NCBI GenBank assembly: GCA_038502055.1
Contig: JAXRKN010000044.1
Coordinates: 1,646,001-1,710,000 of the forward strand
DNA: 64,000 bases
Reading direction: 5' to 3'
Source of the DNA: Tanytarsus gracilentus
Lineage: Eukaryota; Arthropoda; Insecta; Diptera; Chironomidae
Each line of letters opens with the position of its first letter. Positions within the stretch are counted from its first letter, which is position 1. The notes below the pieces were generated by a model. That model did not search any database, was not told the DNA's origin, and worked only from the letters and a program-made list of their open reading frames with translations. Below are positions 38,801 to 50,698 of the stretch, piece after piece. The position numbers were made by a program, and so were the translations under genes.

Positions 38801-41800
38801 TAAAATCACTTTCCACTCAACGCATTGTGAGCTTAAAAAGTTCAAAATGTTCTGCTATAGAATAAGGATATAAAAAAAACACAAGATGCTAAAAATAATG
38901 AACTTAAGCAACTTTTACAATGACAAACAAGAAGAATATCTTGAGAGAAAGTTTTTGTATGAAGGGCATGCAAACAAAGTTAGACCAATATGAGATTCAG
39001 CTTCGGAACTTTTTCGTGACCCTTTTTATACAAGCCGGAAATTATTCTTTATATGCTCGAAAGGAATTTTCTTTTGTTATTTCAACATAATTAAGTTTTA
39101 GGCGATATTTAAAGCTTTCAGATTAAGCTTAAAGCTCATCGTGAAAATTTATATATTTTAAAAGCTTTTCGTCGCTTATTTTGTAAAAATAATTCTATTT
39201 ACCTAAAAACACGCAATTTTCACTCGTTGTTTATTTTCCGCAAAGTCTTTTTTCTCCAGACTGTTTACTCGCTTTACTTCCACAAAGAATTCAAGTGTAA
39301 ATAAATTGCGGATGTACAACTGATACAGAAATTATTTTTTCAATGACGTTGCCTCGAGATGGGATTGAAATGATAAAAAAATGGCAGATGCTTCGATTCT
39401 TCTTATTCTCATTGAAACCAATTTTATTTTCATCTCCGTTAATTCCTAGAAATACGAACAAGAATAAATTGTATTATGAAGTTGAGAAAATATTTTTAAT
39501 GCTTTTACTTCAGCAAATTCCTTTCTCATCATATTTTCATCGATATGTCGCGATTGAAGTTATGCAAAAATATTATCGAGTTATATTGAAATGTAAAAAT
39601 ATCCAAAAAATTATTAACTTTGCTTTTCAAAGCTCTCTTATATTTTTTTCGTTTCAAAAGTAATAAATAAATCTCGTTATTAGAGATTGATTGAAGCTCA
39701 CATCGTACGCATATCTTCACATCATCTCAATTCCAAATGTTTTCTTTTATGTTTATAGAAATTGATGGAATGGATATGAAAAAGCTTTTTCTCGTAAAAT
39801 TTATATTTATCTTTTTTGATTACTCAAGTCTCAATTTTGGATGAAGTTTTTTATCAGTGAATTTTAGAATACAAAATAAAATTTTATATTAATCAATCGA
39901 TTACCATACAGGAAATTTTTAGGATTAGATAATTAATAATAATCATTACAATTTTCCCACGAGTCTATAAAAGCTTGTCATTGAGTAAAGCTTTCAGAAA
40001 TTTTCTTAATTATAAATTATTCAAATATCGATCTTTATTTGATAATGGAACGAGATTAAAGAAAAAATTATTCAGCAAATCTTGTGGATGATCTTACTAA
40101 AAATTTTATGTTTCTTTAGAGCTTTGAGTGATTGTCCATTTTTATTTGTTTGTTAAAACTTTAAATGAAGGACTCAGAGTTTTATTTTTATTAGATTTCC
40201 ATAAAATTTATGGCATAAATACGGATATGATTTTAGTGTTAACTTAAAATTAAATCTCGCATACATGAATTAACTTTGAAAAGTATTCAATTAGCCTGAC
40301 ACTAAGCAATAAATATTGAATAAATATTAAATTGTCTTTATACTAAACAAAACTATTATTTTTACACTTCGATAAAATTTTCCTTTGAGAAATTTCCTTT
40401 CCTTAATTCAATGACTAAGAAACTCGATCCAATTAATTAATCACCAACGGAGGTATTAAACCGTAAAAGAAACTTATAAATAAGCTGTAAAAATTATGAT
40501 GGAAAGGAAATCGATCGAGCGAATTTAAACGACAAATAATCCTCTTTGATTGTTTGCGATAATAATGGTGTTCAGAGATTATAAAAGCGACTATAAATAA
40601 TTCAGAGAAAAATTATTGAAATTCCTTGAAATCGAAAGCAATTTTAAATTTTTATATGCAGCTGCCATGTGTAAGCACACAAGGCACAAGACCTAATTTA
40701 TTATGGCAATTCTCAATGCTATAAAAAGCTTAAATTATAAAAATTACCTTGAAAGTTTTCTTCTTAGAAAAATTATCTTCTTCTCGATTTTATCGATGGC
40801 TTATCGAAAATAACCCAATCTACGGTGTGCTCAACTTTTTCTGCAACTCATCAATAAAAATTATTGCGTGCTTTCACCCAACTCACTTTTGTCATGATTT
40901 TTTTATTATTCAGGTACAGTTGACACATCTTCTTCAGCGACCGCCCGTCGACATTGAATTTCAAAAAATTTCCTATTCCGTTTCGGAAGGACGAGCTCGT
41001 GGCTACAAAACAATTTTAAAAGGTATCAATGGGAAATTCAGGAGTGGAGAATTGGCGGCGATTATGGGACCGAGTGGTGCGGGAAAGTCAACTCTTATGA
41101 ATATCTTAGCAGGATATAAGTGAGTAACTTATGAAGCTTTTCGAAAGAGCTTTTAAAATTAAATTTAATCTTTTTATTCTCACCAGAACATCAAATTTAA
41201 ACGGTCACGTTCTGATTAACTGCAAACAACGCAATCTCCGTCGCTTTCGAAAGCTCAGCTGTTATATTATGCAGGATGATCAACTACTCCCATATCTCAC
41301 AGTAAAAGAGGCAATGCTCGTTAGTGCCAATCTTAAACTTGGCAAAGATCTCACAAAAGCGGCAAAGAAAATTATTGTCGATGAGATAATTGACGCCCTT
41401 GGACTTTCCGATTGTGCGACGACAAAGACATTGAGCCTATCGGGTGGTCAACGAAAAAGATTGTCGGTCGCACTTGAGCTAGTTAATAATCCACCGGTGA
41501 TGTTTTTCGATGAACCAACTTCAGGTCTCGATAGTTCGAGTTGTTTTCAATTAATTTCACTGCTAAAGTCGCTCGCACGAGGTGGTCGAACGATCGTATG
41601 CACAATTCATCAGCCGAGTGCGAGACTCTTTGAGATGTTTGACAATCTTTACATTTTGGCGGAGGGTCAGTGCATTTATCAAGGCGTGGTGCCGGGGTTA
41701 GTACCTTTTTTGGCATCTAATGGCTATGTGTGTCCTGGTAAGTGGAAATCATGTCCAACCAGCTGTTTCCATTACAATAAAACATTTCACTTTCAGGCTA

Positions 41801-43503
41801 TCATAATCCGGCTGATTATGTGATGGAAGTGGCATGCGGTGAACATGGTGAGGCTGTCTATAAACTTGTAACAGCGATGAACAATCGAAAGTGTAACAAT
41901 TTCGAGCAAGAGACGCTTTTAGCTGTGGAAAAGCCACTTAACTTATCAACTATTGCCATTCCATCGTCGTCAAACACGTCCACAGCACTCGCTACCGAGA
42001 CGACAACAACAACGACCATGGCAACGCACATTGTGACACACGATAGTGTTGTTGTTGATGTCGATTTGGTAAAGAATAGCAAAGGTCGTGCTGAGTACAC
42101 AATTATCAACATGAATCCCTCCAAAATGGATCAAAATGGCTCATCAGCGCTACAACAACAACAACCAGGACCAAACACATCCCTCCTTGACTCATCCACC
42201 GAGAGTGTAATTGCAATAAAAAAAGACTCGCATCATAAAAATCACATCAATGGCTTTCCAACCTCATCGTGGACACAATTTTGGATTCTCCTCAAGCGAA
42301 CATTCCTCACAATCATCCGCGATCAGACGCTTACGCAAATGAGACTTGTTTCGCATGTCGTTGTCGGCGCAATAATAGGCATGATTTACTATGGCATCGG
42401 TAATGATGCGAGCAAGATTATGAGCAACATGGGATGCTTATTCTTCACAACACTCTTCACGATGTTCACTGCTATGATGCCCACTATTTTAACATGTGAG
42501 TGGGATTCATTTTCGAGAGCTTTTAATTAAAAATTTTAACTTTTTAAATTTATCTTATTTACGATAATTTATTGCAAATTATATTAAATAATTTCTAATT
42601 TTAAAGTTTTTCGAGCTTTTTTAAAAGTTTTAATGAGCTTTTTTAAAAGCTTTTAAAGCTTCTGTTGAGATTTTTTCTCACAAAATTAATTAATTTTTTT
42701 TCTTCACAGTTCCAACCGAGATGTCAGTCTTCATTAGAGAGCATTTAAACTACTGGTACTCACTTAAATCATATTACTTTGCCAAAACGATAGCTGATTT
42801 GCCCTTTCAGGTGCGCTTCCCTCATATGACCGCAAGTCACACATTACTGACTTTAATTAAATTTCCTCCTTCCCAGGTTTTATTTACAAGCGTGTACGTG
42901 ATTGTCGTCTACATCCTAACCAGTCAGCCGATGGAAGCGGATCGCATGGCCATGTTTGTGCTTATTTGCATACTCACATCGCTTGTAGCGCAGAGTTTGG
43001 GTTTATTGATTGGCGCTGGAATGAGTGTCGAAACGGGCGTGTTTTTGGTAATTTTTCACCTGTCACTTTCACTCAATTTGATTGTTAAACAAAATTTATC
43101 CCTTTTGTGATTTTAGGGTCCAGTCACGACAATTCCGACGATTCTTTTCTCGGGATTCTTTGTCAATTTCAATGTCATTCCAAATTATCTTAAGTGGGTC
43201 ACATACGTTAGCTATGTAAGATATGGATTTGAAGGTGAGTAAAGAGAAAATTCTTAATTTTTCTTATCGATGAATTTAAATATATTTTTAGGTGCTATGA
43301 TAGCAGTTTATGGTCTTGGTCGCGAGAAGCTTGAATGCAATGAAATTTACTGTCACCACCGAAATCCCGCAAAGTTCCTCGACGAGATGTCGATGTCTGA
43401 CGCCAACTTTTGGGTCGATGCTGCAGCATTAGGAGGAATTTTCATTGGCCTCCGAATTATTGCATATTTCGTGCTAAGATGGAGACTTCATTCAATTCGT
43501 TAA
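35871..43503 (+). CDS. ABC transporter subfamily G, ABCG1/ABCG4-like, gene 1
   Basis: Exons: 35871-35995, 38473-38587, 40914-41119, 41187-41737, 41797-42495, 42710-42810, 42877-43047, 43117-43234, 43292-43503, giving 765 residues. The nucleotide-binding domain comes first: Walker A GPSGAGKST (residues 132-140), signature LSGGQ (233-237), Walker B VMFFDE (253-258), D-loop SGLDSS, H-loop His290. A linker of about 120 residues follows, rich in Thr, Ser, Gln and Val (for example TTTTTMATHIV). The six-helix membrane domain is last, with FLTIIRD, LFSGFFVNF and the C-terminal CxxxYC segment. It is a half-transporter that must dimerise; ABCG1/4 relatives export sterols and other lipids. The first two exons encode an unconserved N-terminal extension and are spaced by 2.5-kb introns, so other promoters are possible. 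The start at 35871 is in a good context but unproven. Confidence 0.88.
35996..38472. other. Intron 1 of ABCG gene 1
   Basis: 2.5 kb AT-rich intron; nothing else recognised in it. Confidence 0.6.
38588..40913. other. Intron 2 of ABCG gene 1
   Basis: 2.3 kb AT-rich intron. A 106-codon ORF at 39343-39663 has no protein-like features and is regarded as chance. Confidence 0.6.
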
Positions 43504-44199
43504 GCTGTGTCGCTTTATATTGTAGCATGTGATGGTTTATAGTCCACCTTTTAAATACTACACTTTTAGCTCTAAACTCAATGCAAGCTCATCTCACTTT
43601 CTATGTTTAATATTTTCCTCAATCAAGTAGCGAACTAAAAATGTCTTCAATGTATATTCAGTGGTTCAAAGATAAAAAAAAATATTTGGCAAAATGTAGC
43701 TAGAACATTTTTAAATGAAATCCACATGCAGCAGTGAAAATAATCAATTCTTGATCACATTTAATCTCATAATATCAGTGTGGTAGTTTTAAGATGCATA
43801 GAAAGTATTATTTGCAATTAAATATTTAAAAAATTTTGATGCAAATTATTGCAAAAATTGAGGAATTTTTTTAGATATTTTTTTAAATGAAGAGAAGCAG
43901 TTTTCTTCCTTACACATTGTTAGATTGTAAAATCAAATGAGAAAAAGGGCTGCTTCATCCTTTTCCGACTTTTCTTTATTTTCTACACAGATGTCACGTC
44001 GGCACTAAATGGCTTGTCCCCTGGGAATTTAAATTTCCCATTATACGCATTAAAATTTTATGAAACATGCCCCACGGCGTCCTATCGTCCCAATAATCTT
44101 CTTCACTGACCTCCCGTTTTTAGTGTATAAATTTTATCTCCCCGTGGACTTTTCTGTTTCCCGTTGTTTGTTTTTTTTGTTCCGTGTAATGTTTGAAAC

Positions 44200-44226
44200 A
44201 AAATTAATATATAGCGGAGCTATAAT
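44200..44226 (-). repeat. 27-bp inverted copy of the 20.4-kb element end
   Basis: The reverse complement is identical to 20416-20442. I see no further similarity on either side, so this is a solo end or short remnant. Confidence 0.8.
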
Positions 44227-47200
44227 TTGATATTTTCTGCAATGAACATGCAGTAAAAGCTTTTACTATGAAAACCATAGAAACTGTTCAGAACAGGCAA
44301 ACAAACCACACAAAATCAACTGACAAGTTTTCGAGCATGAAAAACTTTTATAAAAGTTGTTGGTTTTAGTCGAAAGCTCTACAGGATTTTCCTGTTGTTG
44401 AAGGGATGAAAAATTTGCTAAAAAAGTTTATTAAATTGATTTGAAATTTTAAAAGCTTGATTTAAAGAATTTTTAATTTTTTGAAAGTAAATGTGGCAAA
44501 ATTTCTTAATTTCAAAAACTTTTGTTGGAAACAATTTTTTAAAAAATATTTTACAACATAAAATCATGCAAATGCCACTTGTTGAATATTTTATTTTTAT
44601 TAAAGTGTGTTGGTTCCATTGAGTCGAGACACAAACCTTGTTGAGGAAAAAAGACGTTTATATTATAAAACTCAAATAAGAAGATTGATATATGAAAGCT
44701 TTAATTTTTTTATTGTAGAATTTATTAAACGCTTGAAAATGTAGTGAAGGAAAATTTGAGGTTGACAGATAATTTTTTTGGGAGCAATCAAAAAGGTTCG
44801 GAATTATTAAAACTACATCAATTAATATTTTTAATAGCAAAAATTAAACCCGATTAAAAAATCATATCATCACATATTAAAAACTTTGCGGTGATTTATT
44901 TTTTTCATTTCATTATGAGACAAAAGCTGCATTTTAGTCATTAAAAAAATCATTTCTCGCAATTGAAAAGGTGAAGTAAATTGATTTAGTTTTTAAGCAA
45001 AAATTTTTCGTGATTATAAAAAAAACTAATTTAGAAAGTTAAGAAAATAAAGAAATTATTTTAAAAACCTTTTTTAAAGAAAAAAATTATGAGATTTTTT
45101 ACTTTTTTTTGCAGGTTTGGATTGTCTTAATTTCTAAAGTTTTAATGTATTTAATAAATTTTTTATAACAATTTTCAAATCTACTTGCACTATTTTTTTT
45201 TCTCCATAATTGCAAAAATTCACGAAATTTCTCAATAGCTCAAATTAGTTTTATTTCATGTTCAAATGACTGCTATTGAAAGACATTGAGAGACTTTTCC
45301 AAAAAGTACCGTAATAAAAAAGTGACGCAACCGCTTCCAAGATCTTTTCTCTTTCTGCTTTGTTTTGATTTTTTTTGTGGGTTAGTTCAATATTTTTTTT
45401 TGTAAAAGTGTGAAAGAACTTAATTTAATTTTTATGCAAATTTTCAAGACTGTTTATCTTTTTTTTCTTGGCCATTTCTCATCTGCAAATGCCGACCGGT
45501 TTGACAGTCAAAAAATGTGCAATCGAGTTTAAAAAATATAAATTCATCGGAGTGTCATGGAAACGATGAATGTCAATGCTCTCACAAATCTCTCCAAAAT
45601 TAACTCTCAAACAGAATTTTATTAGCTTTCATTCCATATCAAGCTTGATAACACATCAAAATTTTCAGAGGTTGAATGAGCAATTTTTATTTCGCTCTCA
45701 TCCTCGTGAGAGATTTCACGGTCAAATTCCATTTGCATGTTGAACACGTGAAGATAATACGGACTGACTAGTTTTTATGATGAATTGAAGAATTTTATTA
45801 TTAGAAGAAGTGAGGAATTAAAGATAGAACAATAAAAATTTGTGATTCAGACAGAAGTTGAAGAATTTAAGGTTAAATTAATTTCAGATCTAAATATTCA
45901 TTAATTCACTTAAAAAGTTCAATCCTGCTTTAACTAATCTAAGCTAATCATTTTCAAATGCTTACATTGACAAAATTATTAATCTAACCCCTCGAAAGTT
46001 CATCATAATTATAAAAATTGATGTCTTGCTTTAAGTGGGTCAGACTCAATTGCACATCGCAACCGAGAAATCAAATGACTGAAAAGTCTCAGATTCAAAC
46101 ACGCAAGTGTCAACGAATGTTTAAAAATTTCAATAAATAAAGGAAATTTTAAAAAATTATGTAAATTGATTTCAATTGTTAATCAACTGGAGCGTGAAGA
46201 TTTGAGTTTTTTTCATTGGGCGTCGAGACGAAATCGCTTGTTTATTGAAATTTCACTTGTTCTGAGTGCAATTGAATGGATGAGTAAAATTTAAAGATTT
46301 TTTTTCTGTTTAATTTAAACTTTCTCCCTGATTTATTTAAATTGAGGGCTGGGTTGAAAAGGAAATCAGATTTTAATTTTCGTGCTGATTTAAGAAGAGC
46401 TCAATAAACAATTTAAAAGTGAAATGAAATTTTTTTAATGCTTTTTTAATTTGAGGATGATTAAAAAAAATATTTTGTTGATTTTAGTAAAAAATTATCA
46501 GATTTTGAATCTTGGTTAACTTTGAAAAATCTAATTAAAAATTCTGCATTGAAATTCTTCGGTAAGTGCAAAAATGTCGCTATTAAAAGCTGCATAGGAT
46601 GTCGAAATATTTTACACTTAACCTTGTACCATCGCCCGCTTGAAAAGACTTTATATGAAAAAATCTCTCGAGAGCTCAAGCACTTTTGGTCAGCCACTGT
46701 CTGAAAAAGTCTCAAATTGAGAATTTTTTAAGACGTGAGAGAGAAAATGTTGATCGGCGAGTTTCTCGCGATTTTTTCCTACAACTTGCGATGTTGAAGA
46801 GAAGAAGTTTTAAGCTGCTTCTCATAAGTCTGCTGTTTGTCGAATCGAGAACATGCGCAAGCGGTTTTAAAATTTATTTAATTGAGTTTTTATTATTTCT
46901 CATCTCACGAGAGAGAATTTTTATGTGCAATCAGTGAAGTGAATTATAAAGAAGAAAAAGTAGATTTTTATAGTAAAAAATATTAAAAATTTCTTTTAAA
47001 AGAAAATAATTTTTTGGAAAAGTTTGTTATGAAAAATTGATCAAAAAATAATAAAAAAATGGATCCAAGTGTAGAAAAAGAAAATCTTTTTGTGCTCAAA
47101 AATAACAGGTAAAATTTAACGACATTTTTAAATTCAAATTTTGAATATTTTTAAATTCTTCTTAATGCGGCAAAATAATTAATTACATTAAAAAAATATC

Positions 47201-47376
47201 ACACGATTTTTAACCGAATTATGCGCACCTGGCAAAAATTTCTTAAAGTTTGTCAAAAAACAATCGCACCTGCGTCTGAAAAAGTAATTCCAATGTTTTT
47301 CGCAAATATTTTTAGCCAATAATTTAGTTTTTTAGTGTAACCCACGAAGTGGTGTAACACTTATATGCCCTGCTTT

Positions 47377-47404
47377 CCGTCCGTCCGTCCGTCCGTCCGT
47401 CCGT
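47377..47404. repeat. (CCGT)7 microsatellite
   Basis: Seven perfect tetranucleotide units just inside the left end of the element. Confidence 0.95.
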
Positions 47405-47639
47405 TCCTGAAATTCCGAGGCCCCTGGGACAGCTAGAGATTTCGGGTTTTCGCCAAATGATAGCTTATAGACTCTAGTTTTGCCCAAATCAATAATATTT
47501 CCATCTCTCTCACTTTAAAGTTAGTTAAATTAACAAAAACTATTAAATATGGGGGGGTGTTGCGTGCAGTATAAATTTAAGGGGTAATTTTTAAGTCTTG
47601 CAGAAAAATTTTAAGTCGATGTCAGATTCAGAACTCGGT

Positions 47640-48225
47640 CTTGGTTCTTCAGCTGGATGTTAGTTCTTTCTCTGGAAGTTGGTTCCTCAGCTGAATATTG
47701 GTTCCAACGCTGGAAGTTGGTTCCTCAGCTGGATGTTGGTTTCTCAGCTGGATGTCGGTTCCTCAGCTGGATGTCGGTTCCTCAGCTGGATGTTGGTTCC
47801 TCAGCTGGATGTTGGTTCCTCAGCTGGATGTTGGTTCCTCCACTGGATGTTGGTTCCTCCGCTGGATGTTGGTTCCTCAGCTGGATGTTGGTTCCATAGC
47901 TGGATGTTGGTTCCATAGCTGGATGTTGGTTCCTCGGCTGGATGTTGGTTCCTCAGCTGGATGTTGGTTCCTCCTCTGGATGTTGATTCCTCAGCTGGAT
48001 GTTGGTTCCTCCGCTGGATGTTGGTTCTTCAGCTGGATGTTGGTTCCTCAGCTGGATGTTGGTTCCTCCGCTGGATGTTGGTTCCTAAGCTGGATGTTGG
48101 TTCCTCCGCTGGATGTTGGTTCCTCAGCTGGATGTTGGTTCCTCAGCTGGATGTTGGTTCCTCAGCCGGATGTTGGTTCCTCAGCTGGATGTTAATTCCT
48201 CAGCTGGATGTTAATTCCTCTATAG
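47640..48225. repeat. 19-bp minisatellite, about 31 units
   Basis: Consensus GCTGGATGTTGGTTCCTCA, with variants such as CTCCGC, CTCTGG, CATAGC and TGTCGG. As 19 is not a multiple of three, all plus-strand frames read the same 19-residue peptide period (including WFLSWMLVPQLDV). The long ORFs here are therefore by-products of the repeat. Confidence 0.95.
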
Positions 48226-48560
48226 AATGGCTTCTCCGAGACTTCTCCAAAATGGCTTCTCCGAGACTTCTCCAAAATGGCTGCTCCAAAAAAGACTTCT
48301 CCGAGACTTCTCCAAAATGGCTGCTCCAAAAAAGACTTCTCCAAAATGGCTTCTCCGAGACTTCTCCAAAATGGCTGCTCCAAAAAAGACTTCTCCAAAA
48401 TGGCTTCTCCGAGACTTCTCCAAAATGGCTGCTCCAAAAAAGACTTCTCCGAGACTTCTCCAAAATGGCTGCTCCAAAAATGACTTCTCCAAAATGGCTA
48501 CTCCAAAAAAGACTTCTCCGAAACTTTTTGAAAATGGCTTCTCCAAGACTTCTCCTAAAA
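48226..48560. repeat. Composite minisatellite of CT(T/G)CTCC units
   Basis: Three related subunits of 11, 14 and 15 bp (CTTCTCCGAGA, CTTCTCCAAAATGG, CTGCTCCAAAAAAGA) alternate in higher-order patterns, degenerating toward the right. Frames are open on both strands only because the units lack stops. Confidence 0.9.
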
Positions 48561-50611
48561 AACATGTGCAAGAGTTGTCCAAGGTTTCTCTTAAAAAAAA
48601 TTCTCTAGAAAATTCCCCAAAAAAATCTTCCACATAATTACATTTCCTTAGCATTTCCAATACTGATCAGTTACAAGTGGGTTACACGGCAACACCCACG
48701 TGTGGGTTTTGAAACATTTTTATTAAAAAACTAAACTTAATTTCTTGAGAATTGTTTTCAACTTCATCAAACAGGTTTGGCTATTTTTTACTTTATGACG
48801 TTAATCTCGACTATGCTAATTCAACGGCGCCTTCCTAAAAAAAACCAAAACAGAAAAATATGTGGTCGGTATTGAAATTCCGCTGTTATAAGACGAAGTG
48901 AGATGAGATCGAACCTTGAACTTGACTTGTGTTTTTTAGGGTTTACTTCCTAAATTATTTAAACACTTGAGCTTTCACTTGAAATTGGGAATTTATAAAT
49001 TTTTTATGATCGGATTTTTAAACCACAATTGCATAATGAATTTATGAAGTGCAAAAATATTTCTTGTTGTGGAAGTGCAAAATGATTGAAAACCAGGGAT
49101 GAAATATTTATTAAAACAATTTTTTTTATGTTTCAAATCAAGTAAATAATTTTATTTTAATTCATAAAATTACCAGACAGAATAAATTTAAGATTTCCTC
49201 TTCAAAATTTTAATCAACGTTTAAAGTCTTTCAGTATTTTATATTTTGTTTTCCAACTTCTTAAACTTGCGTTTGAATTTTCAATTTTAACTTAATTTTG
49301 TTATTATGACGTAACGGAATGTGAATAAGTAATTAGACAGTTGGAGGTAAAAATGAAGTGGTTCTGGTTGCTTTAAGTGATTATGTTTAATTTGTGAATC
49401 ATCAAATATTTTTGGAATAAAAAAATAAGCGAGAAAAAAAACTTGTGAGAGAAATATTTTAAAAGATTCTTAAAAGCTTTGGTGAAGTTGAAAAGTTTTT
49501 AAAAATTTATAAAAATCAACTCAAAAAGCTTTACTAGAAAAATATATTGTTATGATTTTTAAGCTGAATTTTAAATTTGATTACATTCACTTATCAAGTT
49601 CTGTCTTGACATCAAATTTTGTCTGAACTTTACTGAACTTTATATTCTGCATTTTTCTAATAAAAATAGTGCACTATCGAATCATCAATAAATCACAGAT
49701 TTGAACACTATGAAACAGCATTAAGTTGCAAAGACTATTTTTCTGTGCGACACCCGTTCAATGTGATCATTTTGCGTTTAAAGTAGCATGGAGAGGTCGA
49801 GGTTGTCAAGATTAGAAGCGTTTAAGTGATCGAATGTAAAATGAGATTTTTTAAGGCTGACCATTTTCAGTAATTTTAAATAAAGTTTCTATTAAAAAAA
49901 ATTAAACCCTAAATTAATAAAATTTTAAATTGCTGTCTCTTAAAGGATCTTCAAGATCATTGAGACTATCTGATATTTCCTTCATTAAGTTGCTAAATAT
50001 TGTAATTTTGATGAGGAAATAAAGGAATAAAACTAAAAAAAAAAAAAAAATTTGAAAGTTTTCCAGAATTTTAAACTTTTTTCTTTCACATGAATTTTAA
50101 ATAATTTTTTTTCACAAAATATTCAAAGCTTAGCAAAAAAATTCAATTTTTTATTTTACGTGCTTTAAAACATGAAATTTTGTGCTCAAAAGCAATTTTG
50201 ATGTTAAAAATATGTTACGACTTTTAACTAAGCACGTTACTAAAATAATTAATGCCTTAGTGCAGGGCCATTCGCAATTCGCACAATATAAAACGTGATC
50301 ATCGAAATTTTCGGATGTATTTTGAGCAAGGGTGCTTTGGCGATAAAATTCCACTCCTAGTGATATGCAAATTTCATATAAAAATATCAGGAAGAAAAAA
50401 TCTTGGTGAACTCAAAAAGTCTTCTTGGAACTCTTGAAAGGGGAAAAGTGCCATTGACTTGATAATGATTTGAATCATCATTCAATTACTTCTAGCAATA
50501 ATATTTCTTTGTAAATTTACTCAAAGACTGTTTGAAAATAACTGAAATGTTTACAAATGTCATGCAGACTGATATCAAGTGCAAGGCATGGAAACTTTTG
50601 AAATTATTTTA

Positions 50612-50698
50612 AAAAGTATTTTTTTAAATTTGAATTTTTAAGTAATATTTTTTTAAATTTGAATTTTTAAAAATTATTTTTTAAATTTGAATTTTTAA
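50612..50698. repeat. AT-rich tandem repeat, period 28-29 bp, three copies
   Basis: The core AAATTTGAATTTTTA occurs at 50626, 50655 and 50683. Confidence 0.7.

Larger units (their letters stand above)
47335..48707. mobile_element. Satellite-carrying repeat element with inverted ends
   Basis: The left end GTGTAACCCAC (47335-47345) is repeated in inverse as GTGGGTTACAC (48677-48687). The right end is followed by a terminal hairpin ACCCAC-GT-GTGGGT (48694-48707), which resembles the left end's own CCAC-GAA-GTGG hairpin. Between them, in order: a (CCGT)7 microsatellite, about 240 bp of unique sequence, a 19-bp minisatellite of about 31 units and a second minisatellite built from CT(T/G)CTCC units. 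No transposase is encoded. Hairpin ends plus internal arrays recall foldback or Helitron-type non-autonomous elements, but the class cannot be assigned. Confidence 0.6.

Noticed and set aside
39343..39663. 106-codon ORF in ABCG gene 1 intron 2
   Set aside because: Low-complexity Phe/Lys/Ile-rich translation typical of AT-rich noncoding DNA, with no splice or family support.
46461..46937. Cluster of 60-84-codon ORFs around a GC-richer patch
   Set aside because: Overlapping ORFs on both strands with no family features. The patch is more likely regulatory than coding.
47640..48560. CRISPR-like array
   Set aside because: The repeats are contiguous with no unique spacers, in a eukaryotic genome.
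47657..48660. Several overlapping long ORFs on both strands
   Set aside because: They are produced by two minisatellites lacking stop codons, with the same peptide in all frames and no coding features.
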